Below are positions 35,106 to 44,546 of a stretch of DNA of 64,000 nucleotides, one piece after another. Source of the DNA: Silene latifolia (lineage: Eukaryota; Streptophyta; Magnoliopsida; Caryophyllales; Caryophyllaceae); assembly GCF_048544455.1 (NCBI RefSeq), contig NC_133537.1, forward strand, positions 18,599,541 to 18,663,540, in the 5' to 3' direction. A model generated the notes under the pieces. That model was not told the DNA's origin. It was given only the letters and a program-made list of their open reading frames with translations, and made no database searches. The position numbers and the translations under genes were made by a program. The first letter of the stretch is position 1; each line of letters starts with the position of its first letter.

Positions 35106-35640
35106 AGTCTCTTACAGATGTTTAGGAAAATTATCAAACTTCTATATAATTTAATTTTAACCCAAACTATATAATATATGCATTGAGATCCCTTATTCGA
35201 TTCCATCACACGGTGCTAGTGATTTAAAACTATATAGTATAATTAATTTGTATAATTTTCTTTAATTATATTAAAGTCCCTTGGTTTCTGGATTTAATAT
35301 ATAGTATTGATTTATGTAACCTTTAAGTTTCGCTTTGTTGCACTATAGATTTACTAGTTGGGCTTCTAGTGCAACTTAGTCAATTAGCTTGTTCTGTAAC
35401 TTTTGGGTACTATAAGTTGCCCTTTTTCAATCTGACAAAAAAAAAAAAAAAATTAGGAAATTGCAAGTATCATACCTTACAATTACTGAAAACTATAAAG
35501 TTTTCTAACATGGGTCCTAGTATATTAAAAACTCAAATTGTGCAAATATTCTTTTGATTATATCATCACAAAAGCTTGATAACAATGACCATCTTTCTAT
35601 ATCTCTTGAGCTAATCCAGATAGGAAAATAAGATAGAGAC

Positions 35641-36254
35641 ACCCGGTGTTACTCACTTTTAGTAACATCGGGGACGTTTTAGTAAATTATCAACAATTTT
35701 CACTTTACCCCTTTATTTTTTGAATTTCAAATTGTTTTATTAGAAAAGGGTAATATGGGAAATATAATTTTTGTGATCAAATAATTAATGAAATTGATTG
35801 GAGGAAATTAGATTTAGCTAATTCGATCGTGGAAAGATCCTTGTCAATTTCATTTAATGGATGAAAAAATGAAAAATCTTGGAGAAATGATTTACAGGCT
35901 TCATTTCCGGCACAACGTAGTTCAATTTTTTATGCAAAAATACACCGATTTACGAAAAATTGTTCTACTAAACAAGGCCATGAGCAAAAGAGAGCCATCA
36001 ATTAGCCAACCATGGTTGTACTTCCTGTAGAAGTTGAGGAATGAGGAGGGTATGTCCTCTATTGTTGGCATTGTGGCTGGAAAATAATGGAACTCCAGAT
36101 TTAATTTAAGCCAAATTTCATTAATACCCTTGCTAATTTTGGCGCAATTGTGAAATATAAAATTTGTTTGGGTGGGAAGATTGAAAGGAAAGATTTGATT
36201 TTAATTTATATTATTATTTTAATAAGGGTGTTACTCAAACTCGGTAACACCGGG
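35641..36254. mobile_element. TIR element with hairpin-forming ends
   Basis: Each end is itself a palindrome: CCCGGTGTTAC...GTAACATCGGGG at 35642-35673 and GGGTGTTACT...GGTAACACCGGG at 36225-36254. The two ends are also inverted relative to each other. The interior is AT-rich with no frame of interest. I see no clear target-site duplication, so boundaries are approximate and the superfamily is unassigned. Confidence 0.5.
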
Positions 36255-36521
36255 CGTCGCCCTATCACTCCCCATCAAGATAATATTTCCTCATTTGGAT
36301 TCTTAATGTGTGCTCTTAGGCAACACGTTAGAACGAAATTACAAAATCAAACTAGAAAAAAAGCTCAACGTCCAACTACCCCAACCGTATCACTATAATT
36401 CATACAGAATCAGTATGAAACAAGACGTGTAGGCTTTAGAAATAGGATTGTCACTTGGCTTTATCTATATTTCAGGAATCAGGACACATCATTCACGGCA
36501 AGTAGTAACACTAAGAGTCCT

Positions 36522-36532
36522 CTATATATAAG
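36522..36532 (+). promoter_or_regulatory. TATA box of SDR copy 2
   Basis: CTATATATAAG lies about 85 bp upstream of the ATG at 36614. Transcription would start around 36555-36565. The equivalent stretch in copy 1 (near 15383) is deleted and reads CCTGTATACC. Confidence 0.55.
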
Positions 36533-36613
36533 ACAGGCAATGGAACGTGAATGCATACATTTACAAGCTGTCTTTGCAGTACAAGGGTGTTACTCTGTTA
36601 CAGACTTACAGTT

Positions 36614-38065
36614 ATGGCAAGCTCAGCTATGATGAGGTATATCCAACACTCCTCCCTTCATTCAATCTATTTTATATGTGGCCTTATAATAGTCCGCTGC
36701 TATTTTTTTATATCTTCCCATTTTCTAGTTAGAACATGATTGATTACATTGAGGTTTGCATGAAAACTTATATGAAATTTCTGTGTATGTCGTCGATACA
36801 CAACGGTACAGATTAGATGTCTACGAGTATTTTTTTGCGTGATTTAGAAGTCTTCTATACCCATTCTATGGACTATTTTTTTAGGGTATTTGTAACAAAT
36901 CTGTGGGTAGACGCCTAGACGGGCGTAGACCCCGTCAAACTTTGATTTGCTGGAGATAGAAACTACTCGTAGTTTTATCAATTGAACTAATTGGATTAAT
37001 TTTCCACTCCCTTATAATTTTCTATTTTGATCAAATAATGATTGGATTAGTTACGACACTAAATAAAAACGAAGTATACATAAACATGCGTTTTACACAA
37101 GAAACAAAAACGAAGTATACTTGTTATATTAATATTGTACATGTATTGGTGTTTATATATCACAAATTTTCATTGATGATTGTTCTAGTAAGCTATTGAT
37201 TAGGATATTAAACAATTAGTTGATTTTTAACCATCAACTTGCATTTTTCATTGACATATATTCTTTCACGTTATGTTTGATTTGTAGGTTGAAGAACAAA
37301 GTGGCACTAATAACAGGAGGTGCAAGCGGAATAGGCGCACAGACGGCAAAAGCATTCATAAACCAGGGTGCAAAACTCATGATCGCCGACATCCAAGACG
37401 ACTTGGCCCAATCCCTATGTAACGAACTGGGTCCGCAGTCAGCCTCCTTCACCCATTGTGACGTCACCAATGAAGCCCAAGTTAAACAGGCAGTGGACTC
37501 CACCCTGGCTCAACACGGGAAACTCGACATTATGGTAAACAATGCAGGCATCCTTAAGCAGTCCTCCACAAACATAACTGAGGTTGACCCTATAGAGTTT
37601 GAGGAAACTCTTCGGGTCAACCTCATTGGTCACTTCTTGGGAACCAAGCATGCGGCCAGGGTTATGATCCCTGGCCACAGTGGTTGCATTATTAACACAG
37701 CAAGCCTAACCTCGGTTGTGGGTGGGCTTGCTTCTCATGCATATACAAGTTCAAAATACGGGGTGCTGGGGCTCACTAAGAATACCGCGGTTGAGCTAGG
37801 CAAATATGGGATTCGGGTTAACTGTGTTTCACCGTACCTGGTTCCTACGCCTTTGGTTAAGAAATTCTTTGGGTTGGATGACGAGAATATCTCCAAGGTG
37901 TATTCTACGCTGAAGGGGGGCTATTGTAAGCCGGAGGATGTGGCGGAAGCTATGGTGTTCTTGGGGAGTGATGAGTCTAAATTTGTTAGTGGACATAATC
38001 TTGTGGTGGATGGTGGCTTCTCTATCGCTAATGCCGGTTTCTGTATTTTTCAGGATACAGAGTAA
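36614..38065 (+). CDS. SDR copy 2: short-chain dehydrogenase/reductase, secoisolariciresinol dehydrogenase-like
   Basis: Exons 36614-36636 and 37288-38065 are joined across a GT-AG intron of 651 bp. The product is 266 residues starting MASSAMMRLKNKVALITGG; this start puts exon 1 in phase and matches the short N terminus of the family. Motifs: TGGASGIG (cofactor), an acidic residue after strand 2 (IADIQDD, favouring NAD over NADP), CDVT, NNAG, catalytic Ser in INTAS, and YTSSK. Known: plant SDR110C enzymes oxidise or reduce lignan, terpenoid or abscisic-acid-type alcohols in the cytosol. The substrate cannot be told from sequence. It is a tandem duplicate of copy 1 and is convergent with the next gene. 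All key residues are present. Confidence 0.85.
36986..37151 (+). repeat. Left arm of a long inverted repeat (in SDR copy 2 intron)
   Basis: About 165 bp matches the complement of 40250-40422 with small indels; shared stretches include CATAAACATGCGTTT and TGATCAAAT. The arms face each other across 3.1 kb containing the second SDR exon and both minus-strand genes. The repeat family is not identified. Confidence 0.7.
37152..37287 (+). other. 3' part of SDR copy 2 intron
   Basis: This stretch matches the copy 1 intron at 26072-26117 and 31178-31246, apart from the MITE. It ends in the acceptor TTTGTAG at 37281-37287. Confidence 0.6.
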
Positions 38066-38310
38066 ATTTCGCATGTAGATGAAATAAATCGGGTAAATGG
38101 GTTATCCGGGTCGTGTATGATATGGGTCAGCTTAGTTGAGTGTACAATTTCATGTCATTTCAATTCCGTTATTTGTGTCAATTCGGATAATTCTACTCTT
38201 CCATGATTATGATCATCCTGTTTTTTCTGGTTGTTTTATAAGAAATCAACAAGGACGAAATTGTAAGTATCATACCTTACAATGGATAATAACATAGTGA
38301 CTATCTTTAA

Positions 38311-39087
38311 TTAATGTAATCGATCGAGTGTTATTAAAGGGCTGCGTGAGAGTTCAGTCGCCACAAAAGCAGAATCTGTCGAAACTTTGACAGCCTTGCC
38401 AAAGCAGTAATCCGGAGCTTGCCATTGAGACGAATCAACCATTTCATCCACCTCCTCAAATGTCATCACATGAACATCTAAACCTACAATTTAACCCACC
38501 AAATTAATGCACAAAATAAATAACGTCACAGACACTTTAACAAGGAGGCGTAATGTCAGTACAATTAATTATTTATTCATACCCGTGTAAAACAGCCAGT
38601 GAATCGGTCTCTTGGTAACCACATCCTCATAATACCAAATAAACTCTTCTTTTTCCCATAGATTACACAAGAATCCGTCAATCTGAACCTGACCCAAGTA
38701 GTTAGCGCCTTCTAAAAAGTTGGGCCTTAAGATCCCGACCCCAAATTCATGGGGAATACATTCGATTATACGATCACTTCTAAGCGTGAAATAGAACGAA
38801 GTGCCGTTATTCCATGACACGGCGTGAACAAGCTTCCCTTGTTGGTGCTGCATAAGTTGGACATTAAGGCCGTTTTGCCAATCGTACCACAAGTTGTTTA
38901 CTACCAGCATGTTCGTATCAGTGTAGTTCATTACAAGTAATGCGTGAAATTTCTCCGGCCAGTTCCTTGGAGTCGGCTCGTCTTTCGAGAATGCTAACTC
39001 AGTTACGCTACCGCTTGTAATCGTTGTAACAACAAGCATTATAATCAAGGGGATAACAATTGAGGTTTTATTTGCGAGGAAAGCCAT
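38311..39087 (-). CDS. Secreted protein of the At4g14100-like family
   Basis: Exon 1 is 39087-38583 and exon 2 is 38483-38311, joined across a GT-AG intron of 99 bp with a glycine codon split after its first base. The product is 225 residues. Seen: a hydrophobic N-terminal segment (about residues 10-27, IVIPLIIMLVVTTI) that fits a signal peptide, then PTPRNWPEKFHALLVMNYT, LWYDWQNG, WNNGTSFYFTL, FLCNLWEKEEFIWYYEDVVT and, in exon 2, VHVMTFEEVDEMVD and WQAPDYCF. These match my recollection of the conserved plant family annotated as At4g14100-like, sometimes loosely called a glycosyl-group transferase. The biochemical role is not established. Without exon 2 the reading would end early in the intron. 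Confidence 0.75.
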
Positions 39088-39760
39088 GAAAAAAGTGAAG
39101 TGATTGAAGGATAACGGTGTTCCAAAAACATCTAGCTATCCATTTAACCTATCGTTCTACGTGCTCAAATGTATAAATCCCTTCAAAAAAAAAAAAAAAA
39201 ACAAATTAACCTGAACCACACATACTTGAACCATTATCCATTCAAAATAAAATATCCCAAGCCGAGGGTTTGCAAGCTATCAGCCGTTACAATATACGGA
39301 ATATGGAGTATAATACATATGGGATTAATATAAATAAATTATAAATATCAAATGATATTTTTATCTGCTGTCAATTAAATTTGACAAAAATAAAGTGATT
39401 TTCTAAGGCGAATATGTGTAAGAATATCTTGAAATTTTCACATTCAATTAGTTGAAATTAAAGGAGCATCGGTATACTTGTGCATAAGTCAAATTGAGCT
39501 CAAGCTGAGTTTAGCAAAACAGAATTCTATTGACATGTCGAGTGAGCACGACAATTAAGATTAAGATAGAATGGTTCATACCACAATTTTTCGTAGTATT
39601 TTCATCAAATTGATATTTTTAGGCATCATTAATAAAAAAAAAAAAAAAGTATCAATTTTATTAGTTGTTACAAATTTGAATTGAATGGGTACAAGGACAA
39701 TAAAGGCCATACAAGAATTGAACATGTACACTACAAGTTTACAACTATACAGCTATACAA
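39088..39760. other. Intergenic region between two minus-strand genes
   Basis: This holds the promoter side of the At4g14100-like gene (complement TTTATACAT near 39167-39175 could be its TATA box) and A-rich runs at 39187 and 39632. It also includes the 3' region of the 136-residue gene. No further gene is seen. Confidence 0.4.
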
Positions 39761-40171
39761 CTACCAGCCTTGAACGGGCCAGCGACGATTGGGGTCAGGA
39801 AGCCAACTAGAACGACGAGACTTGACCGGTTTCTCGACAGCAATACGATCATCCACCTTGACAACATCATCATTCCCGACAATCTCATCTGAACCATTGG
39901 ATGATTTCCTAAAAGAAAACACCTTGGAAATGAGTACCCAAGCCTTGTTCTTCTTCTTATTCTTTGTATTGAACAACTTCAAATTGACGGATGACTCGCC
40001 ACGGAGTCTCACGGACTGGGAAAGGCGTTGATACCCGGTGAACCGGGCAGACTCGGTAGGGATTGAATCGGAGAATAGGATTGAAGAACTTCTGGACCTT
40101 GCAATTCTCATGGATGAACATCTCTTGGGCTTCAAATTGTCAACGCCAGAATAATAGTCTACGTCATCCAT
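39761..40171 (-). CDS. Small basic plant protein of unknown function, 136 residues
   Basis: A single uninterrupted frame with an ATG at 40171 and a stop at 39761. It is rich in Ser, Arg and Lys. It has MRIARSRSSSILF near residue 21, a basic run TKNKKKNKAWVLISKVFSF at about residues 69-87, and ends in SSWLPDPNRRWPVQGW. The tail resembles a family of small uncharacterised plant proteins, some annotated as membrane-associated kinase regulator-like, but I am not certain of this. There is no signal peptide or membrane segment. An (AT)n run 57-78 bp upstream may serve as the TATA region. No intron is needed. Confidence 0.6.
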   Translation of the reverse strand: MDDVDYYSGVDNLKPKRCSSMRIARSRSSSILFSDSIPTESARFTGYQRLSQSVRLRGESSVNLKLFNTKNKKKNKAWVLISKVFSFRKSSNGSDEIVGNDDVVKVDDRIAVEKPVKSRRSSWLPDPNRRWPVQGW

Positions 40172-40227
40172 TTGTACTAGCTACTAATTTTTGTGTCTGA
40201 CCAATTCTTATCAAACATTTACGTGCC

Positions 40228-40249
40228 TATATATATATATATATATATA
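40228..40249. repeat. (AT)n microsatellite
   Basis: An alternating AT run of about 22 bp, upstream of the 136-residue gene on its promoter side. Confidence 0.8.
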
Positions 40250-40422
40250 CACCAATACATGTACAATATTAATATACAAGTATAGTCTTTTTGTTTCTTG
40301 TGTGAAACGCATGTTTATGTATACTTCATTTGTATTTAGTGTCGTTACTACGAATACGATTCTTGACTAATCCAATCATTATTTTGATCAAATCAGAAAA
40401 TTACAAGGGAGTGGACCAATTA
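40250..40422 (-). repeat. Right arm of the long inverted repeat
   Basis: The complement matches 36986-37151 in the SDR copy 2 intron (for example CACCAATACATGTAC at 40250 against the end of the left arm at 37151). The arms are diverged at scattered positions. Confidence 0.7.
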
Positions 40423-40458
40423 TTGTGCGTTCTCTTGCGCGTTTGACCTGGTGCACAT

Positions 40459-40729
40459 TAGGGTTGGTCAAACGGACGGGTCGGGCCAAGCTGGCTTGGG
40501 GACTCGAAACCGACTGGGGTAGGAGGCAGGCCGCGGGGACCCAAGTGGCGGGCTTTTCGGCGAGCCTAAGGTGGGTCCGGGTTGAGGACGGTCATGCTTG
40601 ACATGGGAGGGCGGAACTGGCCTAGGTATAGAACGCGGGCCGGGCTGGGAGTAGGTTGGGAACGAGCCCGGTTATAATGACCCGATGGGCAGATTGGGTC
40701 AGGCTAACCTGCACTTTTGACCCGCCCTA
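40459..40729. mobile_element. hAT-type MITE, 271 bp
   Basis: It starts TAGGGTTGGTCAAACGG and ends TTTTGACCCGCCCTA, imperfect inverted ends. The 8-bp duplication GTGCACAT flanks it at 40451-40458 and 40730-40737. TAGGG...CCCTA ends and an 8-bp duplication are the hAT pattern. The interior is GC-rich with repeated GGGTCGGGCC-like words, unlike its AT-rich surroundings. Confidence 0.75.
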
Positions 40730-40963
40730 GTGCACATTAATTTTCTAGTGAAACAATATATATATTAACCCTCATTTATTCACATTTTTTAGAAAGAGTT
40801 ATTGTACAATATTATACTCCCTCTTATTATCGAAAACTTCACATTGTTTTCTATACGAGAAAATACAAATGTATATTAGTAATGTTAACATTTTTGTATT
40901 TTTTTTGACACGTTTATAATGAATAAAATTTATATTCATCCGTACAAAAGAACACAAAAAAAG

Positions 40964-41713
40964 GGTTATTTCATAGAAATAATCCATTCTATGAGTGGCC
41001 TTTTTAAATTATTTCATCCTATCGGTAATTCCAAGTTAATCAATCATATACAACATACCTCTGAATAACACTCTAAGGCGGCGGATAACCTCAACAATAG
41101 GTCACCCTTATGTTTTAAGGGTTAAGACACCTTAATTTTTACCCTAATTCCAAAATAAAAAAACTCCATTTCATCTCTTCTCCCTCCTTTCATTACTCTT
41201 TCGTCGACGGTCCTGTCTCCCACCACCACTCCTCATGCGGTGCACTGACTCCCTCGGACCACCAGCGCAGCTCCTCACCTCCGCACGCGCCAATTCACCA
41301 TAAACCTACAAGACCACCATTAAACCTCACCAACTCCACCCCTTATCTTCTTCGTTGCACAAAGCAGCAACCACCGTCGTCCACCATTAGGCAAGCAACC
41401 ACGACGACAACCTCCTTTGAAACCCAAAAACCACAACCTCTTTTGAGATAGGGAGACGGTGACCGACGAGTATAACGACCGACGAGTACAGTAGGTGATT
41501 GTGTAATAATGGGGGATTAGTGATATAAGAATTTGAGGGTGAGGGAGATTTGGGAGTTAAATGAAGAGGGAGGAAAATGTGACCTTATACAACACGTAAA
41601 AAAATTGAGTTTGTTTTGGGAAGAAAGGAAGGATAAAATGGAATAAATTTGGATTGTTTAAAGGATAGAGTAATTTAAGCAGGTCACCTATGGATTATTC
41701 CTATGAAATAACC
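40964..41713. mobile_element. Mutator-type MITE, about 750 bp
   Basis: The left end GGTTATTTCATAGAAATAAT and the complement of the right end GGTTATTTCATAGGAATAAT agree for about 50 bp with few changes. The flanks are A-rich on both sides, so the target-site duplication cannot be fixed. The interior contains a C-rich, coding-like stretch (41160-41460) that could be captured sequence, but no frame was recognised. Confidence 0.6.
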
Positions 41714-41950
41714 AAAAAAAAAAAACAAATATTTATTTTCTTAATGTCTGTGTCTTTCTCATATAAATACGACTATATGAGTGTGAAAACTTTTAAAGAG
41801 TAAGAAGGGAGGATCATAATCTTATACAGAACATTAATTTATACAAGTCATTTATTATAATCATTAAATGGTGTGTATAATTTATTTTTGAAATTTGAAC
41901 CATTATATGTTGTACAACGATTTTATAGGAGATCAAAAGTATTTTATTTA

Positions 41951-42208
41951 ATCATACACACTCTCTTATACAAATGATGGTTATAACTATTTTAATTAAA
42001 TACTCACACGAAAAGCGACGGTGTTCCCGTCCGTTGACATAGGTTCAAAAAGAATGACATTCTTGTAGATTGATAAAAAATCATACACACTCTCTTATAC
42101 AAATGATGGTTATAACTATTTTAATTAAATACTCACACGAAAAGCGACGGTGTTCCCGTTCGTTGACATAGGTTCAAAAAGAATGACATTCTTGTAGATT
42201 GATAAAAA
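41951..42208. repeat. Tandem duplication, 129-bp unit, two copies, plus a distant third
   Basis: The unit starting ATCATACACACTCTC is at 41951 and again at 42080, almost identical (one C/T change in TTCCCGTCCGTT). A diverged relative lies at about 42430-42545 (AAAAGCGACG, then GATTGATCGAAAAGGAGAC). The wider stretch 41714-42582 has no gene. Words such as 'ggtctcccacattggag' suggest scraps of a Copia LTR. Confidence 0.75.
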
Positions 42209-42582
42209 ATCAGACCTAATACATGAGGGGGCGTGTGAAAATGTCACATGTTGGTCTCCCACATTGGAGAAAGAGAGAAGTATAATATCCTTTATAAACC
42301 AAGGAGCTATCAACTATTCCACTATTACCAATCGGTTTTGAGATGCAACCTCCTTAGACTTATAAAGTAAATACCCTCTCCTTCTCGATGGGTTCACCAT
42401 ATGCGAATCTAATAGGATACCAAAGCCCATAAGTTTGAAAAGCGACGACGCTCTCGAGAGACAAAACAAGTTTGAACAAAATAGCATTTTTGTCGATTGA
42501 TCGAAAAGGAGACTTTACACGCAAGGGGCATGTGAAGATTTCACATGTAAAGGTCAAACCAATTGATTTTGGGATAAAAATA

Positions 42583-44530
42583 TTAGAATTGCATAATATA
42601 ACATTGTGATAATCGTTATTGTATTCGTAATTCGTGAATGTACATCGTCACATATTGTTCCTTATATACTCGACTCATACATGTTATTTACGGAAGAGAA
42701 TTGATATAAAGGTAACATGATATTTGCAACGGCTATATAATCTGCTAAATAAGGCAACGGAGATGTGTTTGCCACCAATAGAGCTTCGAGTGAACCGTTG
42801 GGCTTGGAGAGAACCGTTTCCTGTGTAATACCCCCCCCCCCCTCTCAAGTTGGCGCGTGGAGGTTCGAAATGCCCAACTTGGATAGAAGTTCGTCAAACG
42901 ATATGCGACCAAGGGCTTTAGTAAAGATGTCGGATAACTGAGCCTTGGTGTGTACATAACTGGGGCGTATAGTACCATTAAGAATTTCGTCCCGAACAAA
43001 ATGACAGTCAACTTCGATATATTTCGTTCGCTCATGAAATACCGGATTTCGAGCGATATATAAGGCGGATTGATTGTCACAAGAGAGATTAATGGGTGTC
43101 TCGTGTTTGATGTCGAGGAAATTGAGGAGTCCTTTGAGCCACTTGAGTTCACAGACGGTATAGGCGATGGCTCGATATTCGGACTCAGCTGATAATTTGG
43201 AGACGGTAGCTTGCTTTTTGGTTTTCCATGATATCGGGGAGGAGCCAAGAAAGACAATATAAGCGGAAAGAGATCGCCTGCTCGTTAGACAAGAGGCGTA
43301 ATCAGCGTCACAGTAAGCTTGTAACTTTAAATCATCCTGAGCGCGAAGAAGGATGACTTGTCCCGGTTTGTTTTTGATGTATCAAACCACCTGTAAAGCA
43401 GCTTTCCAATGATCATGTCGCGGGGCGTGCATAAATTGTGCGAGAATGTGGACGGAATAGGTTAATTCCGGTTGAGTGATCGTTAGATAAACCAAGCGCC
43501 CAACTAGTCTTCGATAAGGTTGTGGGTCGGTGAGGAGAGGAGAAGTGGAGTTGGCGAGGTGATGGTTCGGCTCCATGGGAATTTTGGCAGGTTTAGTGCC
43601 AAGAAGTCCGGCTTCGGTAAGGATGTCAATTGCGTATTTCCATTCAGAATTAAATAGACCGGTATTATTGCGAGCAATTTCCAACCCCAGAAAGTATTTT
43701 AAAGGCCCGAGGTCCTTCATATGGAAGCACGTGCTGAGGTAGGTCTTGAAGCGATCAATCACGGATGTATTATTCCCACAAATGACAAGATCATCGACAT
43801 AGACAAGGACGTGTACCTCAGTATTGGTTTCGTGAAGGGAGAAGAGGCTATGATCATATGGTCATTGTTTGAAGCCATAAGTTTGAAGGGCCGAAGCAAG
43901 TTTGGCGTACCAACATCGGGGTGCTTGGCGAATACAGTAAAGGGACTTTCGGAGGCGGCACACTTTCCCATCAGATGCAGCGTGGAATCCGGGTGGTGGC
44001 TTCATGTAAACTTCTTCGTCAAGATCGCCATGAAGGAACGCATTGTGTAAATCCATTTGATGTAGATCCCATTGTTTTGTGGCAGCAATGGCAAGGAGAG
44101 TTCAGAATGTGACCATCTTTACTGTAGGTGCAAAGGTTTCATTATAATCGACCCCTTCAATTTGTCGATTACCCATTACCACCAAGCGAGCTTTGTAGCG
44201 ATCGATCGTGCCGTCGGCGTTGTATTTAATCTTGTATACCCATTTGGAACCGATCGCCTTTTTATGAGGCGGGAGGTCTTCGAGAGTCTAGATATTGTTT
44301 CGTTCAAGTGCGTCAATCTCGCTCTTCATGGCATCTTTCCATTGTTGGACCTGCATAGCTTCACGAAACGTGCTAGGCTCGTGATTTTTGGTCACAGCCG
44401 ACAAGAAAATTTTATGGTTTGGCAAAAAACGATCGTAATTGATAAAATGAGAAATGGGATATTGAGTACCTGAAGATGATGACGAGACGGTGAGAACATG
44501 AGTCAAGGGGCGTCTTTTTGGTTGAACGAA
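42583..44530 (-). mobile_element. Truncated Copia element (3' LTR and RT-RNase H end)
   Basis: This holds a 3' LTR-like stretch (about 42583-42834), a C-rich polypurine complement (42827-42843) and the RT-RNase H coding end. The element stops abruptly near 44530, where an unrelated LTR-like sequence begins, so Gag, protease and integrase are missing. It is related to, but clearly diverged from, the Copia element at 26278-31127. Confidence 0.75.
42845..44506 (-). pseudogene. pol: Copia RT-RNase H, one frame with at least four stops
   Basis: The frame from 44506 to its TGA at 42845-42847 shows RT ([36 protein letters not shown] near 43795) and RNase H (YCDADYA, LSAESEYRAIAY), ending LHAPT as in the element at 26502. 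In-frame stops lie at about 44288 (TAG for an expected Trp), 44110 (TGA for an expected Arg), 43862 (TGA after GFKQ) and 43382 (TGA for an expected Arg after ALQVV). No frameshift was needed to read through, so decay was mainly by base substitution. Confidence 0.8.
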
Positions 44531-44546
44531 ATCTTTGAGGAGAGTG

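Larger units (their letters stand above)
34160..35349 (-). mobile_element. Helitron on the minus strand, nested in the LINE-like insertion
   Basis: On the minus strand the 3' end reads GCCCGGGCGAAGCCGGGC (a 6-bp stem), then GCCAATA, then CTAG, followed by T (34160-34181). This is a typical Helitron terminus. The 5' end is less sure: the complement of 35330-35349 starts TCTATAGTGC and is followed on the plus strand by T, which fits TC after A. Outside these limits the sequence returns to the LINE-like 3' region. It contains no protein frame, only AT-rich sequence with two degenerate minisatellites. Confidence 0.6.
32789..35451 (+). mobile_element. LINE-like retroposon with poly(A) tail and 13-bp target-site duplication
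   Basis: ATTAGGAAATTGC occurs at 32776-32788 and again at 35452-35464, directly after a run of about 16 A. SDR copy 2 has the uninserted form (aaggacgaaattgtaagtatc, 38253-38273). The tail before the A run ('ataagttgccctttttc') resembles plant LINE 3' ends. The 5' part (32789-33060) is rich in TCTCTC and CCCCCAAATTAAAA repeats. No RT or endonuclease motif was found, so it is internally deleted or a non-autonomous relative. A second Helitron interrupts it at 34160. Net length without the Helitron is about 1.47 kb. Confidence 0.7.

Noticed and set aside
38569..39087. S-protein homolog (self-incompatibility-like secreted protein)
   Set aside because: The signal peptide and size first suggested this. 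The WYDW, WNNGTSF and WEKEEFIWYYEDVV blocks and the second exon fit the At4g14100-like family instead.
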